Assembly (NCBI GenBank): GCA_001464765.1
Contig: LNDV01000038.1
Location: 1 to 64,000, forward strand
DNA from: Betaproteobacteria bacterium Ga0077526
Lineage (GTDB): Bacteria; Pseudomonadota; Gammaproteobacteria; Burkholderiales; Ga0077523
Reading direction: 5' to 3'
Length of the DNA: 64,000 bases
Position 1 is the first letter of the stretch. Each line of letters starts with the position of its first letter. The notes beneath the pieces were generated by a model. It did not search any database and had not been told where the DNA came from. It saw only the letters and a program-made list of their open reading frames with translations. The position numbers and the translations under genes are program-made. Of the stretch, positions 26,047 through 33,652 are shown one piece after another.

Positions 26047-26451
26047 GTGTGCGACAGGCGCTCAATGCTGTGCCTTGTCCTGATGGCACTGATGGGGCTC
26101 GCAACCCCGCTGATGGCCGAGGATGAAATCCCGGAGGTCAATCCCTTCACGGGCGATGCGAAAGCGATCCGCGAAGGTCGATCCTGGTATCGCAATTCCT
26201 GTTCACCCTGTCATGGCGGGCGCGCTGACGGCGCAGGTGAACGCGGCAACGGCGCAGATCTGCGCAAGATGCAGCTGGGTTTCCGGGGGTTCGTTCAGCT
26301 GGTACTGGACGGGCGCCAGATACAGGGACGTACCCAGGTGATGCCACCCTGGCGAGGTGCACTGAAGATCGACGATATCTACCGGATCGGCGCCTACCTG
26401 GAGACGGTGGCCATCGATGGCGCCAACTGGAAAGAGGGCGTCAAGCACTGA
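26047..26451 (+). CDS. Periplasmic class I cytochrome c, probable electron acceptor of the PQQ dehydrogenase
   Basis: The 134-residue mono-heme cytochrome has a signal peptide (LCLVLMALMGLATPLMA), heme motif CSPCHGG at residues 52-56 and a distal Met in QVMPPWRGAL. GTG 26047 has GGAGGA 8 nt upstream; ATG 26065 is an alternative that keeps the signal peptide core. PQQ alcohol dehydrogenases pass electrons to such a soluble cytochrome (XoxG/MxaG/ExaB type), and the spacing of only 151 bp after the dehydrogenase supports this partner role. Confidence 0.87.
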   Translation: MCDRRSMLCLVLMALMGLATPLMAEDEIPEVNPFTGDAKAIREGRSWYRNSCSPCHGGRADGAGERGNGADLRKMQLGFRGFVQLVLDGRQIQGRTQVMPPWRGALKIDDIYRIGAYLETVAIDGANWKEGVKH

Positions 26452-26896
26452 CCCGTCGTCTCGCAGTTGTCCGCCTGGTCGTGTCCGGCGGTCCGCCTCG
26501 AGCGTTTCGAGGCCCCTGAGTCCACGCGCAGAACCAGCGCAGTCCTTGAAGCGCAAGCCTGTTCATTCGCATGCTGCGGCCGATGGATTGGCCTCGAGCG
26601 CATTGGACCCTTCCACATGTCGACAGGACACGTCCGCACCGTGTGCGGCGTGCGCGGCAGCCCCTCCGGAAATGGGGAGTAGTCTCGGGAAGTTCCGCAC
26701 GATCTCCGCGGACGCGTAGGTTGCGCGGACCTTCCCGGGCACTGCCTGCGTTGCGAACCTTCCACAAGACCCTTCAGACGTTGGCATCCCCTTTGCTGAG
26801 AAGGTCGATTGCGGCCTGAAGTTATTCACTCTGGCAGCCGAAAACTGAACTACAAGGATTAGCTGTCAGCGAGGGAGGTGTTTTGGAAGCGTCTCA
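26452..26896. other. Gene-free intergenic region
   Basis: I see no convincing reading frame in these 445 bp. A perfect hairpin GCCTCGA-GCGTT-TCGAGGC lies at 26495-26513, 43 bp after the cytochrome stop, and may end that transcript, though no U-run follows. The remainder shows no repeat shared with the rest of the window. Confidence 0.45.
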
Positions 26897-27331
26897 ATGG
26901 ATGTCCCGTCGTTGTCTTCACTGGCCGCGGAACTCGTGTCCGCAATCAGCTTGTTATCTCACTACCCGACCCCGCCCAGCATTCCGCCCGTAGTGGTGCT
27001 GACTCAAGTCGAGATGCAAGCCCGGTTCTGCAACGGGCCGTGTCGCGTTCGCGCGGCCTACGACCCGGAATACGGTGTCTTTCTGGACGATCGCCTCGAT
27101 TTGGCGCGCGATCCGGTCGACCGCTCCATCCTGTTGCACGAACTCGTGCATCACGTGCAGGCCCAGGCGGGACGTTTCGACCCAGACCACTCCGAATGCC
27201 AGCGCGCAAGCCGGGATGAACGGGAGGCCTATGAAATTCAGAATCGCTACCTGGCGAGCCTGAATGTAGCGCGCCGCTTTCCTCTGCCCCGGTTCGCCCC
27301 GGCTTGTCGGGAAACCAGCGCACGCGAGTAA
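26897..27331 (+). CDS. Small HExxH putative metalloprotein (DUF6647-like)
   Basis: The 144-residue protein has a zinc-metallopeptidase-type motif HELVHHVQAQAG near residue 82, preceded by DPVDRSILL and followed by DEREAYEIQNRYL. The HExxH...(D/E)REAYE pattern matches a small family in Proteobacteria annotated as DUF6647, whose activity is unproven. There is no clear signal peptide; cysteines at 47, 51, 102 and 136 are noticeable. A GGAAG lies 7 nt before the ATG. It stands alone between a gene-free stretch and REP palindromes. Confidence 0.7.
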   Translation: MDVPSLSSLAAELVSAISLLSHYPTPPSIPPVVVLTQVEMQARFCNGPCRVRAAYDPEYGVFLDDRLDLARDPVDRSILLHELVHHVQAQAGRFDPDHSECQRASRDEREAYEIQNRYLASLNVARRFPLPRFAPACRETSARE

Positions 27332-27409
27332 CCCTGAGACCTGGATGTCTCCTGCGCGCATAGCGGAAGCGCTTCCAGTTCAGCACGATCCGGTTCCGGT
27401 CAACCGTTT

Positions 27410-27430
27410 CCCGGACGGAGTCCGGGCTAC
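27410..27430. repeat. REP-like palindrome half, copy 3
   Basis: CCCGGACGGAGTCCGGGCTAC is a short palindrome (CCCGGAC-gga-GTCCGGG) ending in TCCGGGCTAC like the units at 2.3-2.5 kb. It is preceded by CCGGTTCCGGTCAACCG, similar to the sequence preceding the copy at 27580-27600. Confidence 0.7.
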
Positions 27431-27530
27431 GAAAGCTGGAACTCGATTCTCAGGCCAGTGAGGATCGGGCGCTGATCGCTCTAGGACTGGCGGTGTGATG
27501 ATGACCGCCAGGCCGGAGGTCGCCGCGCTT

Positions 27531-27602
27531 CCGTAGCCCGGACTCCGTCCGGGGAGATATCGATCGGAACCGGCACCGTCCCGGACGGAGTCCGGGCTAC
27601 GG
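27531..27602. repeat. REP pair in inverted orientation forming a 24-bp stem
   Basis: The left arm starts CCGTAGCCCGGACTCCGTCC at 27531. The right arm, ending at 27602, is its perfect complement over about 24 bp, around a ~24-nt loop with GATATCGAT. The ends match the REP units at 2.3-2.5 kb, so it is one dispersed family. The remaining gap 27332-27659 has no gene. Confidence 0.8.
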
Positions 27603-27659
27603 AGGATCGCCCGCCGCAGCTGAGCTTTTGCTCGCCGCCCGGCGCGTGAACCGCCCCCC

Positions 27660-28436
27660 TCACCCCTTCCCGTAGCTCACCGCCATCCCCGCCCGCACGT
27701 CCTGCTCGATGCCGTACTGGGGCACCGGGTAGCGCAGCCCATTCTTCGACAGCGCTTCCATGCCGGCGATGGCCTTTTCGAGATGCTCCGGCGGCAGCGC
27801 CATGAGCATTTCCTCGTCCAGCACGCCGCCATAGCGGCGCTCAGCGAAGCAAGGGATCGACAGGCTGGGCTCGCGACGGGACAGCGCGCGGCCCCAGGAA
27901 TCCGCGCAGGCCGACTCGCCCACCACGCTCCAGTCGAAGCGTCGGTAGCCGGCCCACTGCAGGCCGTTGATGAAGTACATCATCGCCCCAGGCGTGGCGT
28001 AGAAGAGCACGATGTCCGGCGGGTCCAGGCGACCGGTCGCCAGAGGCGACACCGCTAGCGCCTCGTAGCGCCCTTTAGGCACCACGTGCATCGCGGCCTG
28101 GTGATCGGCGGCGTCCTCGCCCGTGGCGTACCACACCCCCGTCATCTTCTCGCCCGAGTACCACTCGGGATCCTGTCCGCCGAGGCCCACGACGGCGCGG
28201 CACTGGTCCCCCACGAGGTCGTCGGCCGTGACGCCGACGGTGCGCCCGAGCCGAGCGGCCTGTGCCACCACCTGATCCAGCGTGTGCACCGCCTTCGGCC
28301 GGCGGATCTTCTCGATGGCAGCCATGTCCTCGACGCGCTCGAAGAGCTTCATGGCGAACGGTGGATGGCGCAGTCGCAGCCAGCGCTCCATCTGTGACGA
28401 CAATTGAGGCCACGAGGTCGAGCGCTCACCGGGCAT
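27660..28436 (-). CDS. DUF169 domain-containing protein
   Basis: The 258-residue cytoplasmic protein matches DUF169, a family of unknown function. It has RLRHPPFAMKLFERVEDM near the N terminus and, later, LFYATPGAMMYFINGLQWAG and SVVGESACADSWGRAL, with C-terminal CFAERRYGGVLDEEMLMALP. ATG 28436 is preceded by AGGAGA. Further upstream codons in the same frame run into the divergent RraA-like gene and were rejected. DUF169 proteins often occur near flavin or aromatic-acid catabolism genes, and here a flavin reductase and an RraA-like gene are divergent. Confidence 0.85.
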   Translation of the reverse strand: MPGERSTSWPQLSSQMERWLRLRHPPFAMKLFERVEDMAAIEKIRRPKAVHTLDQVVAQAARLGRTVGVTADDLVGDQCRAVVGLGGQDPEWYSGEKMTGVWYATGEDAADHQAAMHVVPKGRYEALAVSPLATGRLDPPDIVLFYATPGAMMYFINGLQWAGYRRFDWSVVGESACADSWGRALSRREPSLSIPCFAERRYGGVLDEEMLMALPPEHLEKAIAGMEALSKNGLRYPVPQYGIEQDVRAGMAVSYGKG

Positions 28437-28608
28437 GGCAGGTCTCCTGTGAAAGAACCCGATTGTGGTCCAAGCGGGCACGAGCCGCACCCGCTTGCCG
28501 ATTGACGCGCCGCGCATCCCGGAACCCCCGTTCCGGTGGACAGATCCACGGGACGAAACGACACTCCGGCTTTCGCGACCGCGAACGACATCATCAGGGA
28601 GACAGCAC

Positions 28609-28680
28609 ATGACTCTACGACGCGGCCGGTGCGACGTGGGCGGACGAACGACACGAACGCTGCAGGAGCATGCGGCATGA
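28609..28680 (+). CDS. Arg-rich 23-residue leader peptide ORF, translationally coupled to the RraA-like gene
   Basis: An ATG at 28609 has an excellent ribosome-binding site (AGGGAGA at 28596-28602, 6-nt spacing). The ORF encodes MTLRRGRCDVGGRTTRTLQE plus HAA and stops in TGA at 28678-28680, overlapping the ATG of the next gene as ATGA. Five of 23 residues are Arg. It is too short for a recognisable function. The strong start and exact coupling suggest a leader that gates translation of the downstream gene, but chance is possible. Confidence 0.4.
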   Translation: MTLRRGRCDVGGRTTRTLQEHAA

Positions 28681-29348
28681 GCACGATTCCCGGATTCGAC
28701 ATTCACGCCGCACCACCAGTGACGAGCGACGAAGCCGTGCAGGCCCTGCGCGGCCTGGCTGTCTCGAACATCTCCGACGTGATGCAGCGCAGCCGCACGA
28801 CGGGCGCCCTCCGGCTCTTCGCTCTGCCAACGGCGCGGCTCTGCGGGCCTGCGCTCACCGTACGGCTCGCCGTGGGCGATCACCTCATGTTCCACAAGGC
28901 GCTGGACCTCGCGCAACCCGGACAGGTCATCGTCGTGGACGCACAAGGATTCCTCGAGGCTGCCATGGCCGGCGAGATCATGTCCCGCTACGCGATCAGC
29001 CGCGGGATCGCGGGCTTCGTGATCGACGGCGCGATCCGCGATCTGGACTTCATCGGGTCCCACGATTTCCCGGTCTACGCCCGCGGCGTGACGCCGCGCG
29101 GGCCGACCCGACGCGGTCCGGGTGAGATCCACCTGTCCGTGCAGGTCGGCGGCATGGTGGTCGCGCCAGGCGACATCCTCTGCGGCGACCTGGACGGCCT
29201 CGTGAGTGTGCCGCCCGATGCCGCGCGGGCTGTCGCGGAACAAGTCCACGCCCTGCAGAAGAAGGAGGCTGCGTCCATCGCCGCCATCGCTGCCGGCACC
29301 CTCGATCGCCGCTGGGTCGACGATGCCCTGAAAACCAACAAGCCCTGA
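28677..29348 (+). CDS. RraA-like / HMG-CHA aldolase-family protein
   Basis: The 223-residue protein matches the RraA / 4-hydroxy-4-methyl-2-oxoglutarate aldolase fold: VSNISDVMQRS near residue 31, GPALTVRLAVGDHLMFHKAL, and the active-site stretch GEIMSRYAISRGIAGFVIDGAIRDLD with Arg and Asp for divalent metal and pyruvate enolate binding. The family includes both true class II pyruvate aldolases and RNase E inhibitors. At this length and next to a flavin reductase an aldolase or decarboxylase role is more likely. AGGAG lies 9 nt upstream of ATG 28677. A tiny coupled ORF precedes it. Confidence 0.85.
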   Translation: MSTIPGFDIHAAPPVTSDEAVQALRGLAVSNISDVMQRSRTTGALRLFALPTARLCGPALTVRLAVGDHLMFHKALDLAQPGQVIVVDAQGFLEAAMAGEIMSRYAISRGIAGFVIDGAIRDLDFIGSHDFPVYARGVTPRGPTRRGPGEIHLSVQVGGMVVAPGDILCGDLDGLVSVPPDAARAVAEQVHALQKKEAASIAAIAAGTLDRRWVDDALKTNKP

Positions 29349-29364
29349 GCGCGGGCCCGAAACC

Positions 29365-29976
29365 ATGACCGACTACTTCTACGAACCGTCGAAAGGCCAC
29401 GGACTCGCGTTCAACCCGTTCAAGGCCATCGTCGCGCCGCGCCCGATCGGCTGGATCTCGACCGTCAGCACGTCGGGGCAGCCCAATCTCGCGCCGTACA
29501 GCTTCTTCAATGCGATGTGCGACGTGCCGCCGCTGCTCTACTTCAGCACGTCCGCGACCCGAAAGGATTCACTGAACAACGCCGAGGCGACGGGCGAGTT
29601 CGTGGTCAACTTCGTGGGCGCGGCACAAGCCATCGCGATGAATGCGACCTCGGCCACGGTTCCGCACGGCGTCGACGAGTTCGAACTGGCGGGTCTGACA
29701 CCCCTCCCCTCGGTCGTCGTGAAGCCGCCACGAGTCGGGGGTGCCATCGCGTCAATGGAATGCAAGGTGACCCGCGTGATGCGTCTCGAGGACTCGCGGG
29801 GCGTGCCGATCGACGGCTGGATCGTCATCGGCGAAGTGGTCGGTGTGCACATCGACAGCACTTATCTGCAGGACGGCATCTTCGACACGGCGGCAGCCAG
29901 GCCTGTTGCGCGATGCGGGTACCGCGGGGACTACGTGGAGGTGAATCGCATTTTCGAAATGATCCGACCCGCGTGA
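29365..29976 (+). CDS. Flavin reductase-family (flavoredoxin-like) protein
   Basis: The 203-residue FMN-binding split-barrel protein has the phrases AFNPFKAIVAPRPIGWISTV, PNLAPYSFFNAMCDVPPLL and ATGEFVVNFVG. This pattern is shared by flavoredoxins and the reductase components of two-component flavin monooxygenases. It sits 16 bp after the RraA-like gene in what looks like a two-gene operon. No oxygenase component is nearby, so the redox partner is unknown. It converges on glpD, with 46 bp between. Confidence 0.87.
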   Translation: MTDYFYEPSKGHGLAFNPFKAIVAPRPIGWISTVSTSGQPNLAPYSFFNAMCDVPPLLYFSTSATRKDSLNNAEATGEFVVNFVGAAQAIAMNATSATVPHGVDEFELAGLTPLPSVVVKPPRVGGAIASMECKVTRVMRLEDSRGVPIDGWIVIGEVVGVHIDSTYLQDGIFDTAAARPVARCGYRGDYVEVNRIFEMIRPA

Positions 29977-30022
29977 GGTCTGCGGTGGCCTGCGGCCAAG
30001 CTCGTTCCGACAGGCGACGCAC

Positions 30023-31570
30023 TCAGGGCGAACCGCGATTCGCCTCGAACCATTGCGAGACCTCGGCGCGTTCCAAAGCCGTGAAGTGCAGGCCCAGCTT
30101 GGTTCGCCGCCATAGCACGTCGTCCGCGCAGACCGCCCACTCTTCGTTGCGCAGATAGCGCAGTTCCGCCTCGAAAAGCCCCGGCCCCACTTCGACACCG
30201 AGGTCCGCCGGACCCGACGCCTCGCCCAGCCACGCCAGACAGCGCGAGCCGTAGGCTCGACACCATCGCCGCACGACCGCGGGCGCGAATGCGGCGTAGC
30301 GTAACGTCATCGCCGCGACAAACCGCTCGAAATCCTCCTGCGTCTGGCGGCCCGGGCCGATGACCGCATCGAGATCGCCACCGGGCAGCACGCCGTGGCG
30401 CGTCCAGGCAGGGCGGTCTTCGCCGAACGCTTGCCCGATCAACGCGGCTGCCTCCTCCGAAAGCTTGCGATACGTGGTGAGCTTTCCGCCCCACACCGTC
30501 AGCAGCGGTGCCCCGGATTCGGCATCGAGCGACAGGCGGTAGTCCCGCGTGACGGCGCTGGCGTCCCCGGCACCATCCTCCAGCAGCGGTCTCACGCCGG
30601 AGTACTGCCACACCACATCCGCCGGAGAAATCGGCTTGCGCAGGTACCGGTTCACCTGCGTGCAGAGGTAGTCGACTTCCGCGCCATCCGCGCGCACCTT
30701 GCCGGGATCCCCCGTGACCTCCACGTCCGTGGTGCCGATGAGCGTGAATCGCCCCTCGTACGGAATCATGAAGAGGATGCGGCCGTCCGGGTTCTGGAGG
30801 ATGTAGGCGTGGTCGTGATCGAACAGCGCAGGCACCACGATGTGACTGCCCTTCACCAGGCGCAACCGTTCGTTCGGTCTGGGCGCACGTCCGGCCACGC
30901 CTTCGAGAAAATCCGCCGCCCAGGGGCCGGTCGCATTGACGACGGCCCGGGCACGCAAGACGGAAGTGTCTCCCGCGGGATCGCGCAGCGTGACGGTCCA
31001 GTTCCCGTCTTCGACCGCCGCCGCCTCGCATCGCCAGCCCACCCGCACCGAGGCACCCCGATCCGCGGCGTCCCTGGCGTTGAGCACCACCAGCCGCGCG
31101 TCGTCCACCCACCCATCCGAATACACGAAGCCCAGCGAATGGGCGTCGGACAACGCCGAGCCGGCCGGATGCGTCTTCAGATCGATCGCCCCCGAACCCG
31201 CCAGCAGTTCCCGCCGCGCCAGGTGGTCGTAGAGGAACAGCGCGGCGCGGATCATCCACGCGGGCCGCATCTCGCCGTCGTGCGGCATGACGAAACGCAG
31301 GGGCCACGCGATGTGGGGGGCGCTGCGCAGAAGGACCTCGCGCTCGCGCAGCGCCTTGCGCACGAGCCCGAACTCGCGCTGTTCCAGATAGCGCAGGCCG
31401 CCGTGGATGAGCTTGGTGGAGGCCGACGATGTGTGCGCCGCCAGATCGTGCTGTTCGACGAGGACGACGCGCCAGCCGCGCCCGGCGAGGTCACGCGCGA
31501 TACCAGCGCCGTTGATGCCGCCGCCCACGACCAGAACGTCGCACCCGGCGGCGGCGTCCGAACGGGTCAC
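30023..31570 (-). CDS. glpD: FAD-dependent glycerol-3-phosphate dehydrogenase
   Basis: The 515-residue enzyme oxidises sn-glycerol-3-phosphate to dihydroxyacetone phosphate at the inner membrane, feeding quinone. Key motifs are the dinucleotide site VVGGGINGAGIARDLAGRG, the FAD/His region TSSASTKLIHGGLRYLEQ, and GTTDVEVTGDPGKV; a C-terminal DAO_C helical domain follows. I chose the GTG at 31570, which overlaps the upstream stop as GTGA (31567-31570); a GTG at 31585 is an alternative. It is downstream of a YdcF-like gene and no glpF/glpK is present in the window. Confidence 0.92.
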   Translation of the reverse strand: MTRSDAAAGCDVLVVGGGINGAGIARDLAGRGWRVVLVEQHDLAAHTSSASTKLIHGGLRYLEQREFGLVRKALREREVLLRSAPHIAWPLRFVMPHDGEMRPAWMIRAALFLYDHLARRELLAGSGAIDLKTHPAGSALSDAHSLGFVYSDGWVDDARLVVLNARDAADRGASVRVGWRCEAAAVEDGNWTVTLRDPAGDTSVLRARAVVNATGPWAADFLEGVAGRAPRPNERLRLVKGSHIVVPALFDHDHAYILQNPDGRILFMIPYEGRFTLIGTTDVEVTGDPGKVRADGAEVDYLCTQVNRYLRKPISPADVVWQYSGVRPLLEDGAGDASAVTRDYRLSLDAESGAPLLTVWGGKLTTYRKLSEEAAALIGQAFGEDRPAWTRHGVLPGGDLDAVIGPGRQTQEDFERFVAAMTLRYAAFAPAVVRRWCRAYGSRCLAWLGEASGPADLGVEVGPGLFEAELRYLRNEEWAVCADDVLWRRTKLGLHFTALERAEVSQWFEANRGSP

Positions 31571-32334
31571 GGCACGCCGTCCCACGTGGCCTTGAGATTG
31601 CCGAGCACTTCGTAGAGCGCGAGGCTGCTCACACGCAGCGCGTTCATCGACGGCACGAAATCCCAGACCGCGCCGACTGCGAAGGGCTGCACGACCGTCG
31701 GCGCCATCACGACCGTGAAGCCCGCAGCCTCGAGTTCGCGACGTGCGCGACGGGTGTCCACGCCGTGCGTCACGACGACGATGTGCCTGATCTTCTCGGG
31801 GGCGAGCACGCCCGCGAGGTTCCTCGCGTTCTGGCGTGTGTTACGCGAGGCCGTTTCGCGCCAGCGCACCTTCACGCCGAACTCGCGCTCCAGGGCCTCC
31901 GCCATCACGTCGCCTTCGGGACGACCGTCGTACACCACGCCGCCCGCCGTCGCGACAGGCAGTTCCAAGCGCTTCGCCAGGACCGCACCGTAGCGCACAC
32001 GCTCGAGGCCCATCTGCGTCAGTGTGTCGCCGCCGTACTCCGCGGCGTCGGTCCGTATACCTGCCCCGAGGATGACGATCGCGTCGGCCTGCACTTTGGC
32101 ATCGGGCGGAAGCGCCCGCGCGTCTGTGACGATCACAGTGAGAACCATGGCGACCACCGGCAGGCACAGCGTCAGCAGCGTGCCGACACCGATGAAGCCC
32201 AGCGTCCGCCCGGTGCGCGGCCAGCGGCGGACGAGCAGCAGCCCGAGCAGCGCGACGAGCATCGGCCCATTCGGGGGGAGGATCATCTGGCCGGCCAGCT
32301 TGGCGGCCCAGAACGAGAGGGAGGCGGTATCCAT
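31567..32334 (-). CDS. YdcF/ElyC-family (DUF218) membrane protein
   Basis: The 255-residue protein has two N-terminal transmembrane helices (MLVALLGLLLV; LGFIGVGTLLTLCLPVVAMVL) and a DUF218 domain: ADAIVILGAGIRTDAAEYGG, RVRYGAVLAKRLELPVATAGG, SRNTRQNARNLAGVL and IVVVTHGVDTRRARRELEAAGF. ElyC/SanA-like proteins affect envelope and peptidoglycan homeostasis; the biochemical role is unclear. It is translationally coupled to glpD by a 4-base overlap. Confidence 0.87.
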   Translation of the reverse strand: MDTASLSFWAAKLAGQMILPPNGPMLVALLGLLLVRRWPRTGRTLGFIGVGTLLTLCLPVVAMVLTVIVTDARALPPDAKVQADAIVILGAGIRTDAAEYGGDTLTQMGLERVRYGAVLAKRLELPVATAGGVVYDGRPEGDVMAEALEREFGVKVRWRETASRNTRQNARNLAGVLAPEKIRHIVVVTHGVDTRRARRELEAAGFTVVMAPTVVQPFAVGAVWDFVPSMNALRVSSLALYEVLGNLKATWDGVP

Positions 32335-32433
32335 GGGGCGACCGGATTGTACCGGCCCGTCCCCTGCGGGCGTCGCCTCCGGCGCGAAGCTCTTCTATGA
32401 TGAGGTCACCGCCCACAGCCGGAGCTACCCGCA

Positions 32434-32907
32434 ATGCCTGTCACCCTCAAGTCCGTCGCGACCGCCGCAGTCCTGTGCCTAGCCGCCGCGCCACTCGCCC
32501 ACAGCGACTACCGTCCGATGACCAACGTGTTCCCGACCGAGCTGCGCTGGGCCAACGTCCCGAGCATCCCGAAGGCGATCGAACTCGCCACCGTCTATGG
32601 CGATCCGACGAAGCCCGGCCCGTACGTGTTCCGGGCGCGGATGCCGGCCGGGACGAAGCTGCTGCCCCACATGCATCCGGATGAGCGGTGGGTCACCGTA
32701 CTTCAGGGCACTTACCGGTCCTCGATCGGCGAGGAGTACGACGTCGGCGCGTCCACCGAGTACCCTGAGGGCAGCTTCTACGTGACCGAAGGCAATGCGC
32801 CCCACTACAGCTATGCCGTGACGGATGTCATCGTCCAGGAGCAGGGCGTGGGCCCCACGGGGATCAGCTACGTGCGGACCGAGGACGACCCGCGCAGCCG
32901 CCGCTGA
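32434..32907 (+). CDS. Secreted cupin-domain protein
   Basis: The 157-residue protein has a signal peptide (SVATAAVLCLAAAPLAHS) and one cupin domain. The first cupin motif holds LLPHMHPDERWVTVLQGTY with an intact H-x-H-(x)-E set, and the second motif has a conserved His (GNAPHYSYAVTDVIV). Metal binding is therefore likely. Substrate unknown. A homologue lacking one His follows at 33077, and the two share P(S/R)PIE(L/V)A and GPxxxRxRMPxGxK phrases. Confidence 0.85.
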   Translation: MPVTLKSVATAAVLCLAAAPLAHSDYRPMTNVFPTELRWANVPSIPKAIELATVYGDPTKPGPYVFRARMPAGTKLLPHMHPDERWVTVLQGTYRSSIGEEYDVGASTEYPEGSFYVTEGNAPHYSYAVTDVIVQEQGVGPTGISYVRTEDDPRSRR

Positions 32908-33076
32908 ACGCGCACCGATGAACTTTCCGGGAATCCCGCCGTCTTGGTGGGGAGAGCAGTTCCCGGGGGCTGTGCAATAATCGGTTGGATCAGTGCCCGG
33001 CTAGCTCTGCACCAACCCAGCCCCGGCGGTTGGACAAGAAGCCGGGCCATCGCATGTCCAAGGAGGATCCCTCAAA

Positions 33077-33553
33077 ATGCCAAGATTTCACGCCCTCGCG
33101 GCGCTCGCCCTGACTGCCCTGGCAGCCCTGCCGCTGCCAGCAGCAGCCGAAGACGAACCCGAACTCAAGTGGGCGTTCGTTCCCGGCTATCCGCGCCCCA
33201 TCGAGGTCGCCGTCGTCTCCGGGGATCCCGCCCAGCCCGGCCCCTTCGTCGTTCGCTTCCGCATGCCGTCCGGCATGAAGTGGTCTCCCCACCGCTATGC
33301 GAGTACGCGCGAGATGACCATCGTCAAGGGCATCTTCTGGCTGGTGCCCGGCGAGAGCTTCAACTGGAAGGACATGAACGAGTACAAGGCCGGCACCACC
33401 CTCACCAAGGAAGCCGGCAAGCCCTACTTCGGCTGGGCCCGCACGGCCGTGGTCCTGGAAGAGAAAGGCGAAGGCCCGTCCCTCATCGAGTACGTGAATC
33501 CGGAGGACGATCCGCGCAACAAGCGCGCGCGTCGTTCTTCCGCGTCCGAGTAA
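33077..33553 (+). CDS. Secreted cupin-like paralogue with altered metal site
   Basis: The 158-residue exported protein has a signal peptide (LALTALAALPLPAAAED), then a cupin-like domain similar to the gene at 32434. In place of HMHPDE it reads PHRYASTREMTIVKG, so one His of the H-x-H pair is lost. The second motif reads EAGKPYFGWARTAVVLEE, without the His of its paralogue. It probably does not bind the same metal. An AGGAG lies 8-12 nt before ATG 33077. It ends just before a strong bidirectional terminator. Confidence 0.82.
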   Translation: MPRFHALAALALTALAALPLPAAAEDEPELKWAFVPGYPRPIEVAVVSGDPAQPGPFVVRFRMPSGMKWSPHRYASTREMTIVKGIFWLVPGESFNWKDMNEYKAGTTLTKEAGKPYFGWARTAVVLEEKGEGPSLIEYVNPEDDPRNKRARRSSASE

Positions 33554-33590
33554 GCGGCAGGGCCTGACTCTCCCGATCTTCGGGCAGGGT

Positions 33591-33635
33591 CCAAACGAAA
33601 ACGGCGCGGAGGATTCCGCGCCGTTTTCGTTTTGG
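33591..33635. terminator. Strong bidirectional terminator between convergent genes
   Basis: CCAAACGAAAACGGCGCGGA and its complement TCCGCGCCGTTTTCGTTTTGG pair around a GGAT loop, with A-rich and T-rich tracts on the two arms. It lies between the end of the plus-strand cupin gene (33553) and the end of the minus-strand prpE (33653), so it can stop both transcripts. Confidence 0.9.
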
Positions 33636-33652
33636 ACTCCCACGACACCGCG

